In this document: one piece after another, positions 1 through 13,049 of the stretch
How positions within the stretch are numbered: the first letter of the stretch is position 1
Layout: every line of letters begins with the position of its first letter
Source of the DNA: Tetmemena sp. SeJ-2015
Taxonomy: Eukaryota > Ciliophora > Spirotrichea > Sporadotrichida > Oxytrichidae
Length of the DNA: 64,000 nucleotides
Direction: 5' to 3'
NCBI GenBank assembly: GCA_027382625.1
Contig: JAJKFJ010021718.1
Location: 62,001-126,000, forward strand
Translations under genes and position numbers: made by a program
The notes under the pieces: generated by a model
Databases searched by the model: none
What the model was told of the DNA's origin: nothing
What the model saw: the letters and a program-made list of their open reading frames with translations, nothing else

Positions 1-1624
1 TAATTTGAGGAGGGAGTCAAACTATTGAATGAGGATTTGAGATTCAAAACTCTTTTGCAAATGCTTTTTGAGAGACTTAGTACTATGGAACAAGAGTAAA
101 ATTAATTAATTTTTTAGAACTTAGATAGTTTAATTTTAAGTGTGAGTTTATTTGATGACAACTGTGTGGGCCCTTGGAATAGGCGTGAGTGGGTATGGCA
201 TGGAAATAAACGAGGAGCATAAGTTGCACTTGCTTACTCTATTCAAAGAAAAATAGTTTAGTGAGTATCAAATTCCTTAAATCCCCACATTCGTATTCTC
301 ACTCAGCTGCTTCTTCAGACCTGAAGAAATTAATGAACTAGTCACAGAAGTTGTAGAAAAAATATCCGAGTAGTATTGTAAGTATAAAGGAGTTTAATGA
401 CAAAATTTAGTGGATCAAATGCTTGATAGAATGGATATACTCAATGCAAGCGTTTTGCTAATGGCATGGGGAAGAGCATTTCTCGACAATAAGGAAATGA
501 TCGACAGAGTTTTTATTAAATTATGTTTTAAATGAAAGTTGCCAAAGATATCATCCTGAAGCACAAGGAGAAAATATTTTACGAAGCAGAGGCTGGCTCA
601 GAAATAGTCAAATTTTATATTGAAATAATATTTTTATATGTATGTCAACATCATGTAAGATATAAACAATTGTAGCAAAGTATTATAGAATAGGACTGAG
701 TGACTTAGGTTACCGCAATGAGCAGCTGTTTGATATAATGCATTCATATGTGCTGAAGTAAATGCCCAACTTATCTCTAGTGCAGTTATGTACTGTCATT
801 CAATCGGCAGCAACCCTCTTCCCAGAGAAGCTGAGCTATTTCAGAGACTATGCACCTGAGTTGCACGAGAGATTAGAGATAGCTTATAGAAACAGCGATA
901 TAAAAGGAAACAGTGTAGAAGGAGCAAATGAGTAGTTGAGGAGACTTCAAGATCCTACTCACTTGATTGAATATGTGCCCGACATTACAACTTATTGCAA
1001 CCTTTGGCTTGCTATTACTTGCTTTGGAGTCAAGTCTAATATCACCATATCAGAGGATGATGTTCTCGGAAGATAGAATTAGAAAGTTGATTCGTAAAAT
1101 GAAAGCAAACCAAAGTTAATTTTCATATTTTTAACCAGATGAAGAATCTGTTCTAAAGCAAAATCAGGCAACTGGCTATGTTAGGCTAATCACAAAAGAC
1201 CTGATAAAGATCTTCAATGGAAACATGCTATGGAGAAACACAGACTTAAACATCCACGAAGCAACGAATATCTCTGTGGCCATTGCTTCACTTAAATTGA
1301 AGACAGCTAATTTCATTGCTGATGTTGGAGATATAATCAGAGCAAACGTCAAGGAGGCAAGCGGAATGGATTTGATAAATCTTGCTAAGAGTACATATTA
1401 CATGCGCGAATTTGAACATACCAGAGACACATATTTTACATTTGTGTTTTTTTTTTAATAGAGACCTCTATGCTATCGTGCATGCTCAGTGTGTGACTAG
1501 ATATAATTTGAGGAAGCTTAAGGAACATGAAAAGAAGGCACTCGAAATAGTTTTTAGCTAGCATGCCATTTTCTCTGAGTCTCCTTTTACGAAAGTCTCA
1601 GTCCAAAGACCTTCCAAAAATTGA
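1..1624 (+). CDS. unrecognised helical protein, 3' part with IESs
   Basis: The gene enters from the left edge and ends at TGA 1622-1624. The reading frame uses TAA/TAG as Gln many times. It is broken at least twice by short AT-rich inserts flanked by pointers (508-536 and 1423-1459), and by a probable GT-AG intron near 381-413 (starts gtaagtat, ends tttag). The frame change between about 96 and 155 is unresolved. The protein is rich in leucine/alanine helices in a repeat-like rhythm (for example SLVQLCTVIQSAATLFPEKL and MDLINLAKSTYYMREFEHTR). This resembles helical-repeat organellar RNA-binding proteins such as FASTK/RAP types, but no diagnostic motif was found, so no function is assigned. 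Confidence is high that it is coding, low on identity. Confidence 0.75.
508..536. other. IES, pointer AGTT
   Basis: AGTT occurs at 508-511 and 537-540. Deleting one copy plus the AT-rich interior joins GAC AGA GTT GCC AAA in frame. Reading the insert through hits TGA, and treating it as a GT-AG intron also leads to a TGA shortly after, so IES excision is the best fit. Confidence 0.75.
1423..1459. other. IES, pointer AGAGAC
   Basis: AGAGAC occurs at 1423-1428 and 1460-1465. Removing 37 bp joins CAT ACC AGA GAC CTC TAT and keeps the frame to the TGA at 1622. The insert is nearly all A/T with a long T run and has no GT...AG at usable positions. Confidence 0.85.
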
Positions 1625-1910
1625 AGAATATCTTCCTAAAACTTAGTATTATGGACTTAAATTAATTAAACTTTTGCACATTCACCTATCACCCTTCATA
1701 GACATGAAGAATATATCCTAATTAATTTTCAGGAGTTATAATCATTCAAAAAAAAATTTATTCACTTGAAATTATCTCTCATTACTCTTCATTTAAAATT
1801 TATTTGGTCTGATATTTTCTGTTAAAATTTAAGCTACTAATTCTAAAACTAACTAATTTATTATCCTCTAATTAATAATTTAATAATTTACAGAAGATGA
1901 TCTTTATCAA

Positions 1911-3384
1911 CATTTAGGAGAGTTACTTACCTTGCAAATTTAATTAAATGAGCAGCATATAACATTTTTTTTACTTGCAAATTTGAATGGAATCTTTTTC
2001 CTTTTTGATGGCTTGGTATAGGTCTGTAGAGAGCTCATCAGTTTCATTAGAATTGCTGCTTATACATAAAATACTAAAATGCTAGAGAACTACTCACTCG
2101 AGTTATTGCTCAATAATTTATACTTTGGTATTTACATTTGTAGAGTTTTAATTAACTTTTATTATGCAATTCTTTTTAATTTATCGAATTTGGAGTTTAA
2201 TTGGACTTTAAAAAATCCATTTTATTGGATATAAGGAATATCGTTGGAAGGTTGTTGGTTCTGCTTTTTGATTGAAGGCAAGTTAGTTTCAGTAATTTGA
2301 GGTAGCTACTCTTGAGCCTGCTGTGGAGCTTCTGTATTCTTGAGTAGCTTGCTATAACTATTGGGAGTGAGGGAAGTATTTGAAGATGCCTGTAAGTTAG
2401 TGTCTGCGATTCTCTTGGTCTTTGTCTACTGGAGAGAGCTGAGTATAGTTCTCTCATCCTCTTTGTGGGTGAGTGACCTCATCTTCTATGGTCTGTTCAA
2501 GTTAAACACGAAATCTGACATGTAGTCACTTTCACCTCCTTCACTCTATGACTCTTCTCCAGCACCATCAGACATGTAAGATATGCTTGAATCCGAGTAA
2601 TTGTTATTAGAAACGTTGTCCTTCATGCCTTTAGTGTTTTGTAAAAGTCCCTTCAAAGCATCTCGTCTTCCCAATCTACTTGGAGATTATTCCATCCCTA
2701 CTATGCTGGCTTGTAAGAAACCTGGATTGACTTAGCCTTTGGAAGGAATTTGCTAGGCTCTAGGTTGTGAAGGGGAGAGCCCAGTGACTTTTATTTATTG
2801 AGTGAAACTAGCCCGTCTGTCTGATGGTCTTCCTGAGGTGACTTGCATAGATGATCTCCTCTGCTTAACTTAAGCAGGGTCCTCTGAGTTTTTCTACAAA
2901 GGATGATGATTTTATTAACTTACCTATTTAGTTGGAGTAAGGAGAAGAGCACTCTTCTGTAAGGTCTCTTTTGGAGATTCCCTTGTTGGAGAAACTGCTA
3001 ATACGATCCTTTAGCAACTATATTGACACTTTGTTTATCTCTGACTGCGAGGTTCTTCTGCTTGTTGATAATAAGTTACTTTGCTGCTGATCTGAAGGTT
3101 GCAGTCAACGGTTGCTTGGCAGAAGTAGTTGATGCACTGTTTTGGTTGTGGAGTTAGGGTTATAGATTATTCTTTGAGAGTGCACTTGATTTTGGAGACT
3201 TGTCTTGAGACCCACTCTGATTTTAGTTTTAGCCAGTCTTGGTATTTGAAATGCTCTATCTTCTCGCAGAAGCGGAGGAGTTTACGGAATTCTTTTTGGA
3301 GATCATTAGAGGCTTCAGATTCTTGGCGTAGTTTTTCATTGGGCCCTTATTATGGAAAGAAGTGTGATTTAAAAAATGTGTAAT
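1911..3384 (-). CDS. unrecognised Ser/Gln-rich coding block
   Basis: Read on the minus strand with UAR=Gln, this is open from about 3384 to near 1911, apart from a probable short GT-AG intron at about 2898-2928. The upper part has a charged, coiled-coil-like stretch (KLLRFCEKIEHFKYQDWLKL). The lower part is Ser/Asn/Gln-rich with acidic clusters. Codon use matches the neighbouring genes, with many TAG/TAA Gln codons. Residue order below about 2180 becomes AT-driven, so the true stop is uncertain. It may be the downstream part of the same gene as the coding blocks at 3.5-5.6 kb. No family was recognised. Confidence 0.6.
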
Positions 3385-3526
3385 TAAATTAAGATTTATA
3401 AATTTACTTTTACAAGCAATTATAATTGTTTAATAAATATTAAAATAAGTATACTTGTATTTTTGGGATTTGAATCTTCTTTGACGCTTAGAGAAGAAGT
3501 CTATAATTATTTAAACTGTATTTATA

Positions 3527-3935
3527 ATCATGATACAAATTTGTAATAGATAGAGGGAGTAGCAAGCAAACTCTTTCTCTCGCTTCTCCTCCTGGCTTGC
3601 TGATCTTGAATAATGGCTTTCCTCTAACTCAAGCCTCCTACTTTATCTTTGCTTTCACTGCTATTGCTATTGGTGTGGCTCTGATTGCTGCTTGAACTGA
3701 CTGAGTGAGAGTCTGATGCATCAGAACTTCCACTATCATCCTTGTATCCAGCCATAGACCGCGATTGGTACTTGTTCAAGTTGTATAAACTGGGATTGAA
3801 AAGCACTATGCTTATTTTTGAGAACTATTCTCCCTCTAAGTTATTCAAGTTCAAACATACTCTAGCCTCCTCCATATACTCAAGGAAAAGATTCAGATGA
3901 CTTCGAACCACAAATAAGAAATTGAACTGCTCCTT
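3527..3935 (-). CDS. unrecognised coding block, Ser-rich middle
   Basis: On the minus strand an open stretch of roughly 130 codons runs from about 3935 to a TGA near 3527. It starts inside an apparently truncated segment (KEQFNFLFVVRSHLNLFLEY), then gives a Ser/Asn/Asp-rich patch and a basic end. Both ends are next to AT-rich sequence (3936-4140 and 3385-3526), as expected of an MDS between IESs. The final TGA may be the real stop or lie just inside an IES. Same strand and style as its neighbours, so probably one gene with them; no family recognised. Confidence 0.5.
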
Positions 3936-4144
3936 GTTAATTATTGACAAAAATATTTTAAATCTTTCCCTTCAATATCTTAAACTCAGATGAAATAAGC
4001 TATCAAATGATCTATCAATCAATAAAGATTTTTAAAAATAGAATTATAAAATTCGCCGTATTCGAGGTTTTATAACAAAAATTTATTATTTTTTATTCAT
4101 TAATTTGTTTATAGTTGTTAAAAATAAAAATATCATCCATTTTA

Positions 4145-5640
4145 AGATTAAATTAGTTTTGCTTTATACTCTGCTAACCTTCCATTAAAATTTCTTAGAG
4201 TCTGGAGCATTTTAACCTATACGAACATTAGCCCTCAATTCCTTGGGCCCTTTGACGCTATTAGGATCTTAGTGACTCCTCTTCATTTTCTTTCTACTCT
4301 AGTTCATATTACTAAACTGATGCGTATCTTGCTTCTGGTAAGACTCACCATCATTATCCAATGAATCTAGTTGATGATCAAGCATTTGGTTTTAGGTTGT
4401 CATTGTTCTGAAATTTTCATCTTCAGACTCCTCATCGCTTGAGTCATTTTTTATCTCAGAACTAGTGCTGCTAGGAACGGATAGGAAGTCGTTATCTTCT
4501 AAGGATTTATTATCCGCAAGATCTTCTTTCCTTGCTGATGATGCAATGTTAGAATTCGAGTCATCATTGACTCCTCCTTTTCCTCTCTAGTCTTTGAATC
4601 TCTTATCATCTTAGAGCTTGGTAGTTTTATAGATACTATTTGCTCTTTGCAATTTGTGGACCTCTAGTTGCTTCTTTGCCTTGGGTTGCTGAGGGGAGAA
4701 TGGCTGCATATTTTAATCTGTGTTCATGTGAGAAATTCCTAAATTCAGGTCATTTGCGTAGATGCTTGACTATTGATCTGCCTAACTTTAGATTCCCTCC
4801 ATAAAGCCGCTTCTCCTTACTCTCTTTTTCAAAGCTAAGGCTTTACTTCTCTCACCAGAGCTATTGCCTGATATCAGACTAAAGAGCTTCTCGTGATTCA
4901 GATCTAAGACGACTTATGTCCTTAGCATACCAGTCTTAATATCCCCAAGCTTTACTCTAGTCTACTTTAACTAATTGCCCTCCTACTAAACTTTATCCCG
5001 AGATGAAAGTGAATCTAAGCCTAGAATCTTCTCTTCATGTCTAGAACTTTGACTGTCCAAAAGATTGGATTCCTCAGTGATAAGATTTGAAGAAATAGGA
5101 AGGTCAAGTAATTAACGATTTGATTTGCTCCCTAGGCCATCCTCAAAGTTAAGTTATTGAATTTTCTCTTCTTCAGATTCCTCTTCCTTATCATACTTAT
5201 TGACTGTAACTATAGGCAAACTTGACCTTTCGTTTATTCCATCCTGAGAAGCTTCATCTTATTCTCTTATTTCCACACTCTTTCTGCCCTTAATTTCTTC
5301 CTAAGCTTCCCATATCAAATGAGTCCGAGAGACTTCTATGAGAACTCATTTAATCCTCTTCTAAATTCTTCCTAGCTTTCACTTAGTTAAACTTGCTTTT
5401 CAGGCTTGGAGATTTATCTCCACTTTGTTCTGTTACCTCCTCAAGCAAAACTCTTTAGTTTCTCTACTGGAAAGACTAGATTTTAGAAGTTGGTTTGCCA
5501 GAATGGTTCGGCCTTTTATTTACTGAGTCAGAGAAACTGAAAAGTCCTTTATCAACCAAAAGCTTCATTAATTCTTGCTTTTAGAGGTTTATAGAAGATT
5601 AAGTTGAATCATTTAAAAATTAAAATCCAAGTACCCAGTT
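4145..5640 (-). CDS. unrecognised low-complexity protein
   Basis: Nearly 500 codons are open on the minus strand if TAA/TAG are Gln. A candidate ATG is at 5568-5566, although the frame stays open further upstream. The N-terminal part has ELMKLLVDKGLFSF followed by Ser/Lys-rich sequence. One frame change occurs around 5320-5360, between a segment ending RSLSDSFD and one starting IWEAQEEIKG; this is either an IES or a sequence error. The remainder is Ser/Asp/Glu/Gln-rich and looks disordered, with many possible phosphorylation sites. No catalytic motif was found. It lies immediately downstream of the dynein AAA3 block on the same strand. Confidence 0.6.
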
Positions 5641-5679
5641 TTAAGGAAAACTATTTAAAGGGAAAAGCAAAAATATCTT

Positions 5680-8600
5680 TATACTTAAGATATTCCATTA
5701 ATATAACTTTGAATTAATATCATTGGCTAGAAGGTTCTATCCTCCTTATTTATGAGACGAATGCTTTAAATTGCTGGCGCTATGGTCAAAAGATGATAGC
5801 AGGAGAGTAATGAGAGAGCTATCAATCAAAGGGAAGATGCTCACGTAGTGGAGACTCAGTTAATTAATCCACAACTTATACACCTATTCATCTGTTTAGA
5901 ATTCATTCCAAGCTATATTGCTAAAGTTCTGTAAGAAGTCACAAGCCTTATGAAGATTAAAATTAAGTCCACAGAAAAGCTTAGAGTCAATGTGGAATTT
6001 AGCAAAGTTCTTAAAATACCAATCTGCATAAGTCCTGCACAGAGCATTCACAGATCGATCATCATCGTTAATGTCAAGATCAGAGAATAGAAGTTTCTTG
6101 AAGATCTTTCTGATTTGATGTTGTGTAAGTGCCTCAAGTCTAAGAGGCTGCATGTGTCTATGAATTCGCTCTGAAAATGCAGGTATCCAGCTAAAAGATT
6201 CTCCTTCTCCTATTCCTTAGCCAGAGAAGATGTCATCTTAGTTTTGCTAGATAAAACTGTACGCACCTATCATACTTATCCCATTGAAGTTGTGGAACCT
6301 TCCACTTCCAGCCTTCTCACCACTAGAGGTACTTGAATAAAAACTATATAGTTGTTTTTGTCTTCTAATGATTAAATGCTTCAAATGTTTACCATCCCCC
6401 ATAGCAAGCCTTTAAAATATGAGCATCAAAGCAATTATTGTGCCTTATTTCTGATGATTTCAGCAGGACTTTGGACATCGTACTCGTTAGAAATCTTGCA
6501 GAGATTTAAGTCATCTAAGAAGACAACAGTAGGTTGGCGAGAGGGTGGAACGTAATTTCCATTCTTCAAGAGCAGTAAATTGTTTTCCACCATCCTTTGG
6601 ACATCATCTATTGTAGTAGACTGTTGTATTGAGAAGCCAAGATATCTGGGGATATTCTTCTCTGCCTGACTCTTCTGCTTTATGTCCAGATTCTTCATGT
6701 ATCTCACTAGCTTACTCTTTCCACAAGACACAGGGCCACTTAGTAGAAAAAAAAACAAATTACTTCATTAATGGAGAAGAAAGTGAAACTTAAATGACTA
6801 CACAATCATCTGTGATTTGTTTTGGAAGTAAATCTATTTTTGATTTTTATCATGAAAATATTATAAGAATTAAAAATCATATATTTGATTATCTAAGTGG
6901 GAACTAAATCAGTTCAAAATTTGTAAAATAAATATTACATCAATATTTCTTATGCCTAAATACAGAATTTATAAATTTCAGCTTTCTATATAGATAATGG
7001 CTATCTAAAAATAAATTTGATTATGTTTTTTTTATAAGTAGAAGATCTTTATGGAATGCTACAAGAATTCTCATGTAGTAGAGAACTCTCTTTGTTTGAT
7101 CATCATGCACAAATACAATTTCATTGCGACTGTCCAGGAGATTTATATTGCTCTCATCATGGATAAGTTTCATCTTTGCTGCAGTATCACTTATATAAAA
7201 TTTTGATAAGCAAGAAAAAGGTTTTCTAATTTATAAGTAGTTGCCTTTCCTCCTGTGGGTGATAAATTTTAAGCTCCCATTATTCTCCTTCTGAGTTACT
7301 TATTAAGTCTTAGTTGCTCCATTTGTGAGAACTGAGTCTTGTAAGCTGGATTAAAGGCACCTGAATTAAAGTAAGAGCGCTCTTATATGTCTACAAATTT
7401 AGTCCAAGGCCTCCACTTGCCACCAGATTGATAGTCATAGAAGAGAGTGAAACAGTTCTCAGATTCTCTCAGAGTTCTGAGCTAGGATTGATAATTATTC
7501 AGAAGAGTGACGTCTTTGTAGGAGGGAGTGGTGACTTATTGCGAATCTCTGGCTCCTCTATGATAACCTTGTATCAGCCCTGAAGTTGATCCTCCTATGA
7601 AAGCCCTTCCTGAAGAAGGGAGATTGGATTAATTTGCTGCCTATTGTAAATCTTTAGTGGAAGAACCATAGCCAGCTATTATTCCCTGCACATTGAAAGG
7701 GAAGGGGAATTTAACTACTGCTGGTTTAATAAACTTATCACTTATAGTTCTCTGGCCTCTTGTGTTTAGAGATGTTTCCAAAGACTGCCAGAATAGTCTC
7801 AATAAAGTAGTTGAATAGATCTATTGGGCTCTGCTCTCTATGCCTCTTTTCGAGGTTTTGTTCCACATAGTCATGAATGAAAGAACTCTTTCTAGGGTTA
7901 GTTTGGTCTCGAATATCTGCAGGATTTAGTCTGTTTTAACCTGGCGATGATGTGAAACTCTGCTGAGGCTGGATAGTCTGGCCTCCACGATTTGACGCCA
8001 CTAATTGAGAGAAATTACCACCTAAGCATGAATTAATATATAAATTGTGAAATATATTTATTTATGTATTAAAAATTAAGCTCTATGCCAAATTCTATTT
8101 ATTCAATTAAATTTTGTGTAAAAATTATCATTAATTTGATAGCCACTATTCTAAATTGAGGGAAAGAATATTGTATATTTATGGGTGGAATTTATTTTTT
8201 AAATATTTGAAACCTAAGCCAGAGTGATTGGAGAATCCTCTTTACACTGTCAAAGTAGGGATACTACTTAAGTTACTTGTTTTATATAAAATCATAAAAG
8301 ACTTATTAACTCAATTAGTTTTAAGTGAATGAATGAATGAAATTTATTACACTAAATAAAAAATTTATAAGAATCTCGCCAATTAAAAATGAAATGATCC
8401 TCATCTTTGAGATGTATCTAAAATCTTGGAGAAAGAAAATTAATAATTTTTGTTGGGAAAATTTATTTAGAGTGACTACTATACTTTACATAGATTTAAT
8501 CCCATTTAATTTTAATTGTTTGATTAGGTTGGTTTGAACTGCCGAAACTTGATTACTATTTAGTAGCCATCAGTCTCAAATTGTTACTGATACCTGAGCC

Positions 8601-11288
8601 TGGAGAAACCAGCTGCAGGTTTTGCTTTTGCCCGTACCTCATTAGCACATTGTCCTGAGAAACCTTGTTGTTGATGATGAGAGACTTGAGATATTCATCC
8701 ATGAAAATGCCAAACATTCTTATGAAGTAGTGGATCATCGTCTTAGCAGAAAATTTCATCATCACCAACACTAAAAGCATCTCAATATGGTTTATAGAAG
8801 ATTACCTAATTTTCTTTCTTATTGATGTAGCTGAGTATCTTTCCCACTATCTCATCATAAAGTACGATGAATTCGTTTGAGTGATGCTTGAAGAAGGGGC
8901 TTAATCCTGAGTTGCCAGGCCTGAGAATATAGTTAACCCAAATCTCTCTACAACTTAAATCTCCCTCATCTATATGAACTACTGGCATCCTACTTATGAT
9001 AGCTGGATTTGTATTGGCGAGTGAGTCTGTTTCAATTATAATCTTCAGATGCCTTGGCAATTCTGTGATATCTCCATTTGACTTGTAAATAAATTTCTAA
9101 GATAAAAGTTTAAAACAAGTTTCAGTAATTTACAGTTTCTTGGAATGAACCCTCAACAAGTGGAAGCAGTTTCTCTATCCATCCAATAGTGATCATATGC
9201 TAGCTGTTATTGGCCAAAGAACCATCGAAGATTATCCAGTCTCTTTCGGTATAGCTAAATATTTTTGAAACGTTGAGGTCACTATCTCGGTTGGTGGTGA
9301 TGTTGTTTTAGCCTCCTCTACTGCCTCTATTGGCTATAAAGTTATAAAGATGAAAAGGACTATATACCTGATGACATGCTAGGTTAATGATGAATGCCCA
9401 ATATTCCTGAAGCTGGTTGGTGTTGATTGCTCATAGTAGCAGTTTGAGGGATTTAAGACGAGTTCCCTCCACTTTGATTTTGGTGATGAACGTACTTATT
9501 GTGAGTGGATGAAGTTGGCTGCCTCCTGAGTTAGTTGGATCTATTTCTGATGTTATTGCCTGAGCCTCCTCCTCCTGATACAATTTCATTTTGGAAGGCA
9601 TTCTATCCATAGGTCATCATCCTGCCCCTAAAATCATTTTACTAAGAGTTAGTTGTGACGCCTCCTCCAATTACAGATCCAAAATGACCAGGCCTCTTAG
9701 CATTCAAAGCAAACACTTTAGTCATGTTTTCAGAGCAGAAATGGCTGCTTGCAACATAGCCACTGTTTGTAGCACATGCACTCATTAAGGCAAGTGCGAT
9801 ACCATCCTTTATAATACTACCGTCTGTTGCATTCTACGAAGTTTGGTCTTATTGAGTCTCGCTTCTTCCATCCCTATTGAAACTATTATAACGGCTGTTC
9901 TCTTACTCGCTCAACCATAAACGCTACTAAGGCATTGAATCTGCGTTTATGTAATGCAAATTGAAGTCCTTCTCATTCAATAAAGCCACATAGAAAACTT
10001 TGGCTATCGTCTGAATGAAATTAGTCTTTCCACTTCCAGGGGGTCCCACAACTATCAAGGATCGAGCTCTTTCATTTAAAGGTGCATTTAGGATAGAGAA
10101 TTCTTCTTTCAAAAGATGATGGCTTGTACAAAGTCCCACCACTGCTGAAACATACTTGGCTGTGAGGAATCTATTACTTATCTACTTGAAATCTGCTACA
10201 ACTCTGTTAACGGAATCAACTATCATTTCTTCAAGCTGCGTCATATTATTTTCCGCCTCTGCTTCGAAGTCTGATGTTTTCTTGCCTCCGATAGCCTTCG
10301 ATTTCTCTTCACTAAGAAAGCTATCATCTTGATCTGAAGATTTCTCTGACTAAGATTTATTTGAGTTTGTGCATAAATTTTCTTCTTCTTTTTCATAGTT
10401 CTTAGTTTTACTTTCCTCTTCATAGGATTCTTCTCGATTTAAGAATCTTTGATTTTTGGAGAGCATCTCCTTAATTAGGTGCTCTTAATCTCCAAAAATA
10501 TTTCTTATGAGTTGCAAGTTGATAGGGTAGAGTTCACTCAAACTCTGATAGGCTAGCATATCTCCACTGGCTGAGAAATTCAACTTCTAGTGATTGTGCT
10601 TAATAACTGACAAAGTTTACTTAATTATTCCCAGCTAATCGCCAGCTCCTCCGAAAATCTGCCTGAAAAAGAGAAGGATGTTCCCAGCTAATCCGTAGCT
10701 CCCTTCAATTCCAGAAGCTTGCAGAATAGAAGACACAATCACGCGAGAGTCAGGCTTAAGCAGGTAGGTCACTCGCAAGTGTCTGTGGTTACTTATTGAA
10801 TCCAAGTTAATTGCTCGCTATCCTAGAGTTTTCTAAAACAAGTTATGATCCTGAGGCTCATAAAAATAATGGAATAGAAAATGTATAGCTTTACTTCATT
10901 TTAACATTCTAATTAATATGCTTTAAGATATTTTAAAGAGGCAGTTCATTCAAAGATACTTTTAAAATGAAAAGATTTAAGTTTAAAGAGATTGATTGTT
11001 GTAGGTGAATGTCATCATAAATCCAAATATCTTCCTTGCTCTTATTCCAAGGCTATGATTATGATCAGCAGTTCTATTGCCAGCAGTTGCAGTCAAATCA
11101 CTAAGGCTTGAGAATTGCTGTTAAATAGGAATTACCTCGTCACCATCAAGACACACTTTGGTCGCTTGTTTAAAAATTGCCTCTCTTATAGTAGCGAGAC
11201 AGTGCATCAAGTGCGATAACAATCCTCTGCTTAGTTAATTCACATCATCTAAGCAAACTAGTGAGCCACTTGCAACGCATCCCTTCAT
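5680..11288 (-). CDS. dynein heavy chain, AAA1 (Walker B) to AAA3
   Basis: This minus-strand block carries the middle of a dynein motor. It begins at a pointer (11279-11288) with AAA1 Walker B CLDDVN at 11255-11238 (usual form CFDEFN). The AAA1-AAA2 linker follows at 10.55-10.8 kb. AAA2 has a P-loop GPPGSGKT at 10046-10023, WIIFDG near 9.24 kb and TNPAIISRMPVVHID near 8.98 kb (matches the ATVSR region). AAA3 has a P-loop GPVSCGKS at 6737-6714 and DDLN at 6515-6504. The AAA3 C-terminal helices end near 5.7 kb. An acidic Glu/Ser/Lys insert lies between AAA1 and AAA2 (10240-10440). AAA4-6, stalk and C-terminal domain were not found in the window. Probable ATP-driven axonemal or cytoplasmic motor, divergent. 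Several IESs or introns break it. Confidence 0.88.
11279..11288 (-). other. pointer ATGAAGGGAT (incoming copy)
   Basis: Coding-sense start of the dynein block that begins KGCVASGSLVCLDDVN. It pairs with 23139-23148 on the other strand, so rearrangement must invert one segment. Confidence 0.85.
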
Positions 11289-11358
11289 AATCATTTTAAA
11301 TAGACATAAAAAATATAAAGCAATCTAAAAACCAAGAAAACGGAAATAATTCAATCAA

Positions 11359-12711
11359 TCACTATTGACTATTTTAAATTTACAACTCAAGTATTTCAAG
11401 GAACTTATTTCTAAACTCCTGAAGTTTTTTAGAAGGACTTTTATCAGGCATTCTCTTTTATAGTTCTATTGTTGCTCTATCTTTTGATAACTGAACTAGC
11501 TTCATCCTTTCAACTAGCACTTAACTCTTAGCTTTTAAGTTTTCTCCATTCTCTTGACTTGCGGGGTTTTTAAATTTAACTATTTTTAAACATTTACAAT
11601 AAATTAAAATTTAGTAACTTTTTTAAAACGAAACATTAGAATGAATTTTACAAGAAAATACGATTAAGTTTATATTTTATGGTTTGTAAGGCTTGTTTTG
11701 AGAGATATCTTGACCTCTACATTTTTATATTTATCCTTGCTTATGCTTCCACTTTCCCTCGGGGCATCTATAATGTTAATTAAAGATAGCTTTTACTCTC
11801 TTAAGATTGTATTTCCTCAACTTCAAACCCAAACACGTTTCGATAGAAAATGTTCTCTGCCCTATAGTCTTTTCAATAATTGGAATTACTGACCTTGCTT
11901 TGTCAAGCTACTGTAGCTATTATTCCAAATAGTCGAAGATGGGGATTGACTAATTAACAAAATTTAAATTAAATTAAGGTAGCTGCCGCTCAGTTGCTTT
12001 GCAGAGTCAATGGCACTTAGATTATTTCTTCAAAAGCAATTAACAGTTTCATGTTTATTACAGGTGTTCCATCTCAAGCATTTTCTTGTTGTTTTCTTGT
12101 AGGAGAGCATAGATTTATTTAGGATTGTAAGTGGTGCTTGCTATAGCTTGCCCCGTCTGCTTAATTTCCTCCTTTATGGACTTTTATATAAATTCTTCCT
12201 TCGAGTTTAGCTTTCTGAGGAAGTCAGTCACATCTACAGATTTTCACGTAAGAATTAAGATTTTTTGAAAGTCTTACTGAGCAACTCCTCATGTTGTCTC
12301 TGCTGCTCATATTCTTGAATTTAGAGAACATAGCCAAGGTAGGAACTCAACTCTGTGAGGTCATCAAACTCGTTCTCCGTTTTATCTTAATCACTCATCA
12401 TTTGCAGAAACTCACTCACTGAAGGGGCCCTGAAAAAAGATAAAGTTAACTCAAAAAAATCATTTATACCCTTGACTTTAAAGTTGCTAAAGACGATCTC
12501 TTACGTCTACACTCATTTCTGGGTTTATTTAATTTTTGAATTAAATTCAAATAGTTTAAATCAATTTTCCTTAAAGAGGAAATTTATTATGTGGGCATCC
12601 TTCCTCAAATTACTTTTGAAATAGTAGCTTGTTAAACTCATACCCAGCTTTCCTTTATAAGTCTGTGAACTCTTTCTATAAATAAGGATGAACCAAGTTC
12701 TGCTCACTCAT
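11359..12711 (-). CDS. small unrecognised gene lying between dynein segments
   Basis: A minus-strand reading starts at ATG 12711-12709 (MSEQNLVHPYLQKEF...) and ends at TGA 11361-11359. The coding parts are 12711 to about 12585, a helical acidic part near 12430-12290, a Lys/Glu-rich part near 12240-12040, and a final basic helical part 11570-11359. AT-rich inserts separate them; one has GT...ttttttcag ends near 12431-12475, fitting an intron. The product would be a roughly 200-residue, coiled-coil-rich protein. None of it resembles dynein, and it has its own start and stop, so it appears to be an independent gene caught between dynein MDSs. No family was recognised. Confidence 0.55.
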
Positions 12712-13049
12712 TTGTAAGAGGTTGTTCAATATTTACAGAAATCAATTCATAATTGAATGAAAAAGAAGAGTGGATGATTTAATTAACTAAGTATGAATTA
12801 ATTTTCTTTTTTAAGTAGATCATATTTAATATTTGTGAACAAATTCATGCAACTAACAAGTCATGATATGAATTATTCTTATTCGCTTATTTGATTTAGT
12901 TATAATAAATAATTGAGTCAAAATTAACATTATACATATCCTATACTCCTAAGTTGCTACTAAAATTCTACCCACCTCCAGCAGATATATTTATAAGTAA
13001 GATCTTAATATAATATATTGTATCGTTAAAGAATCAATAAATCTATTAT

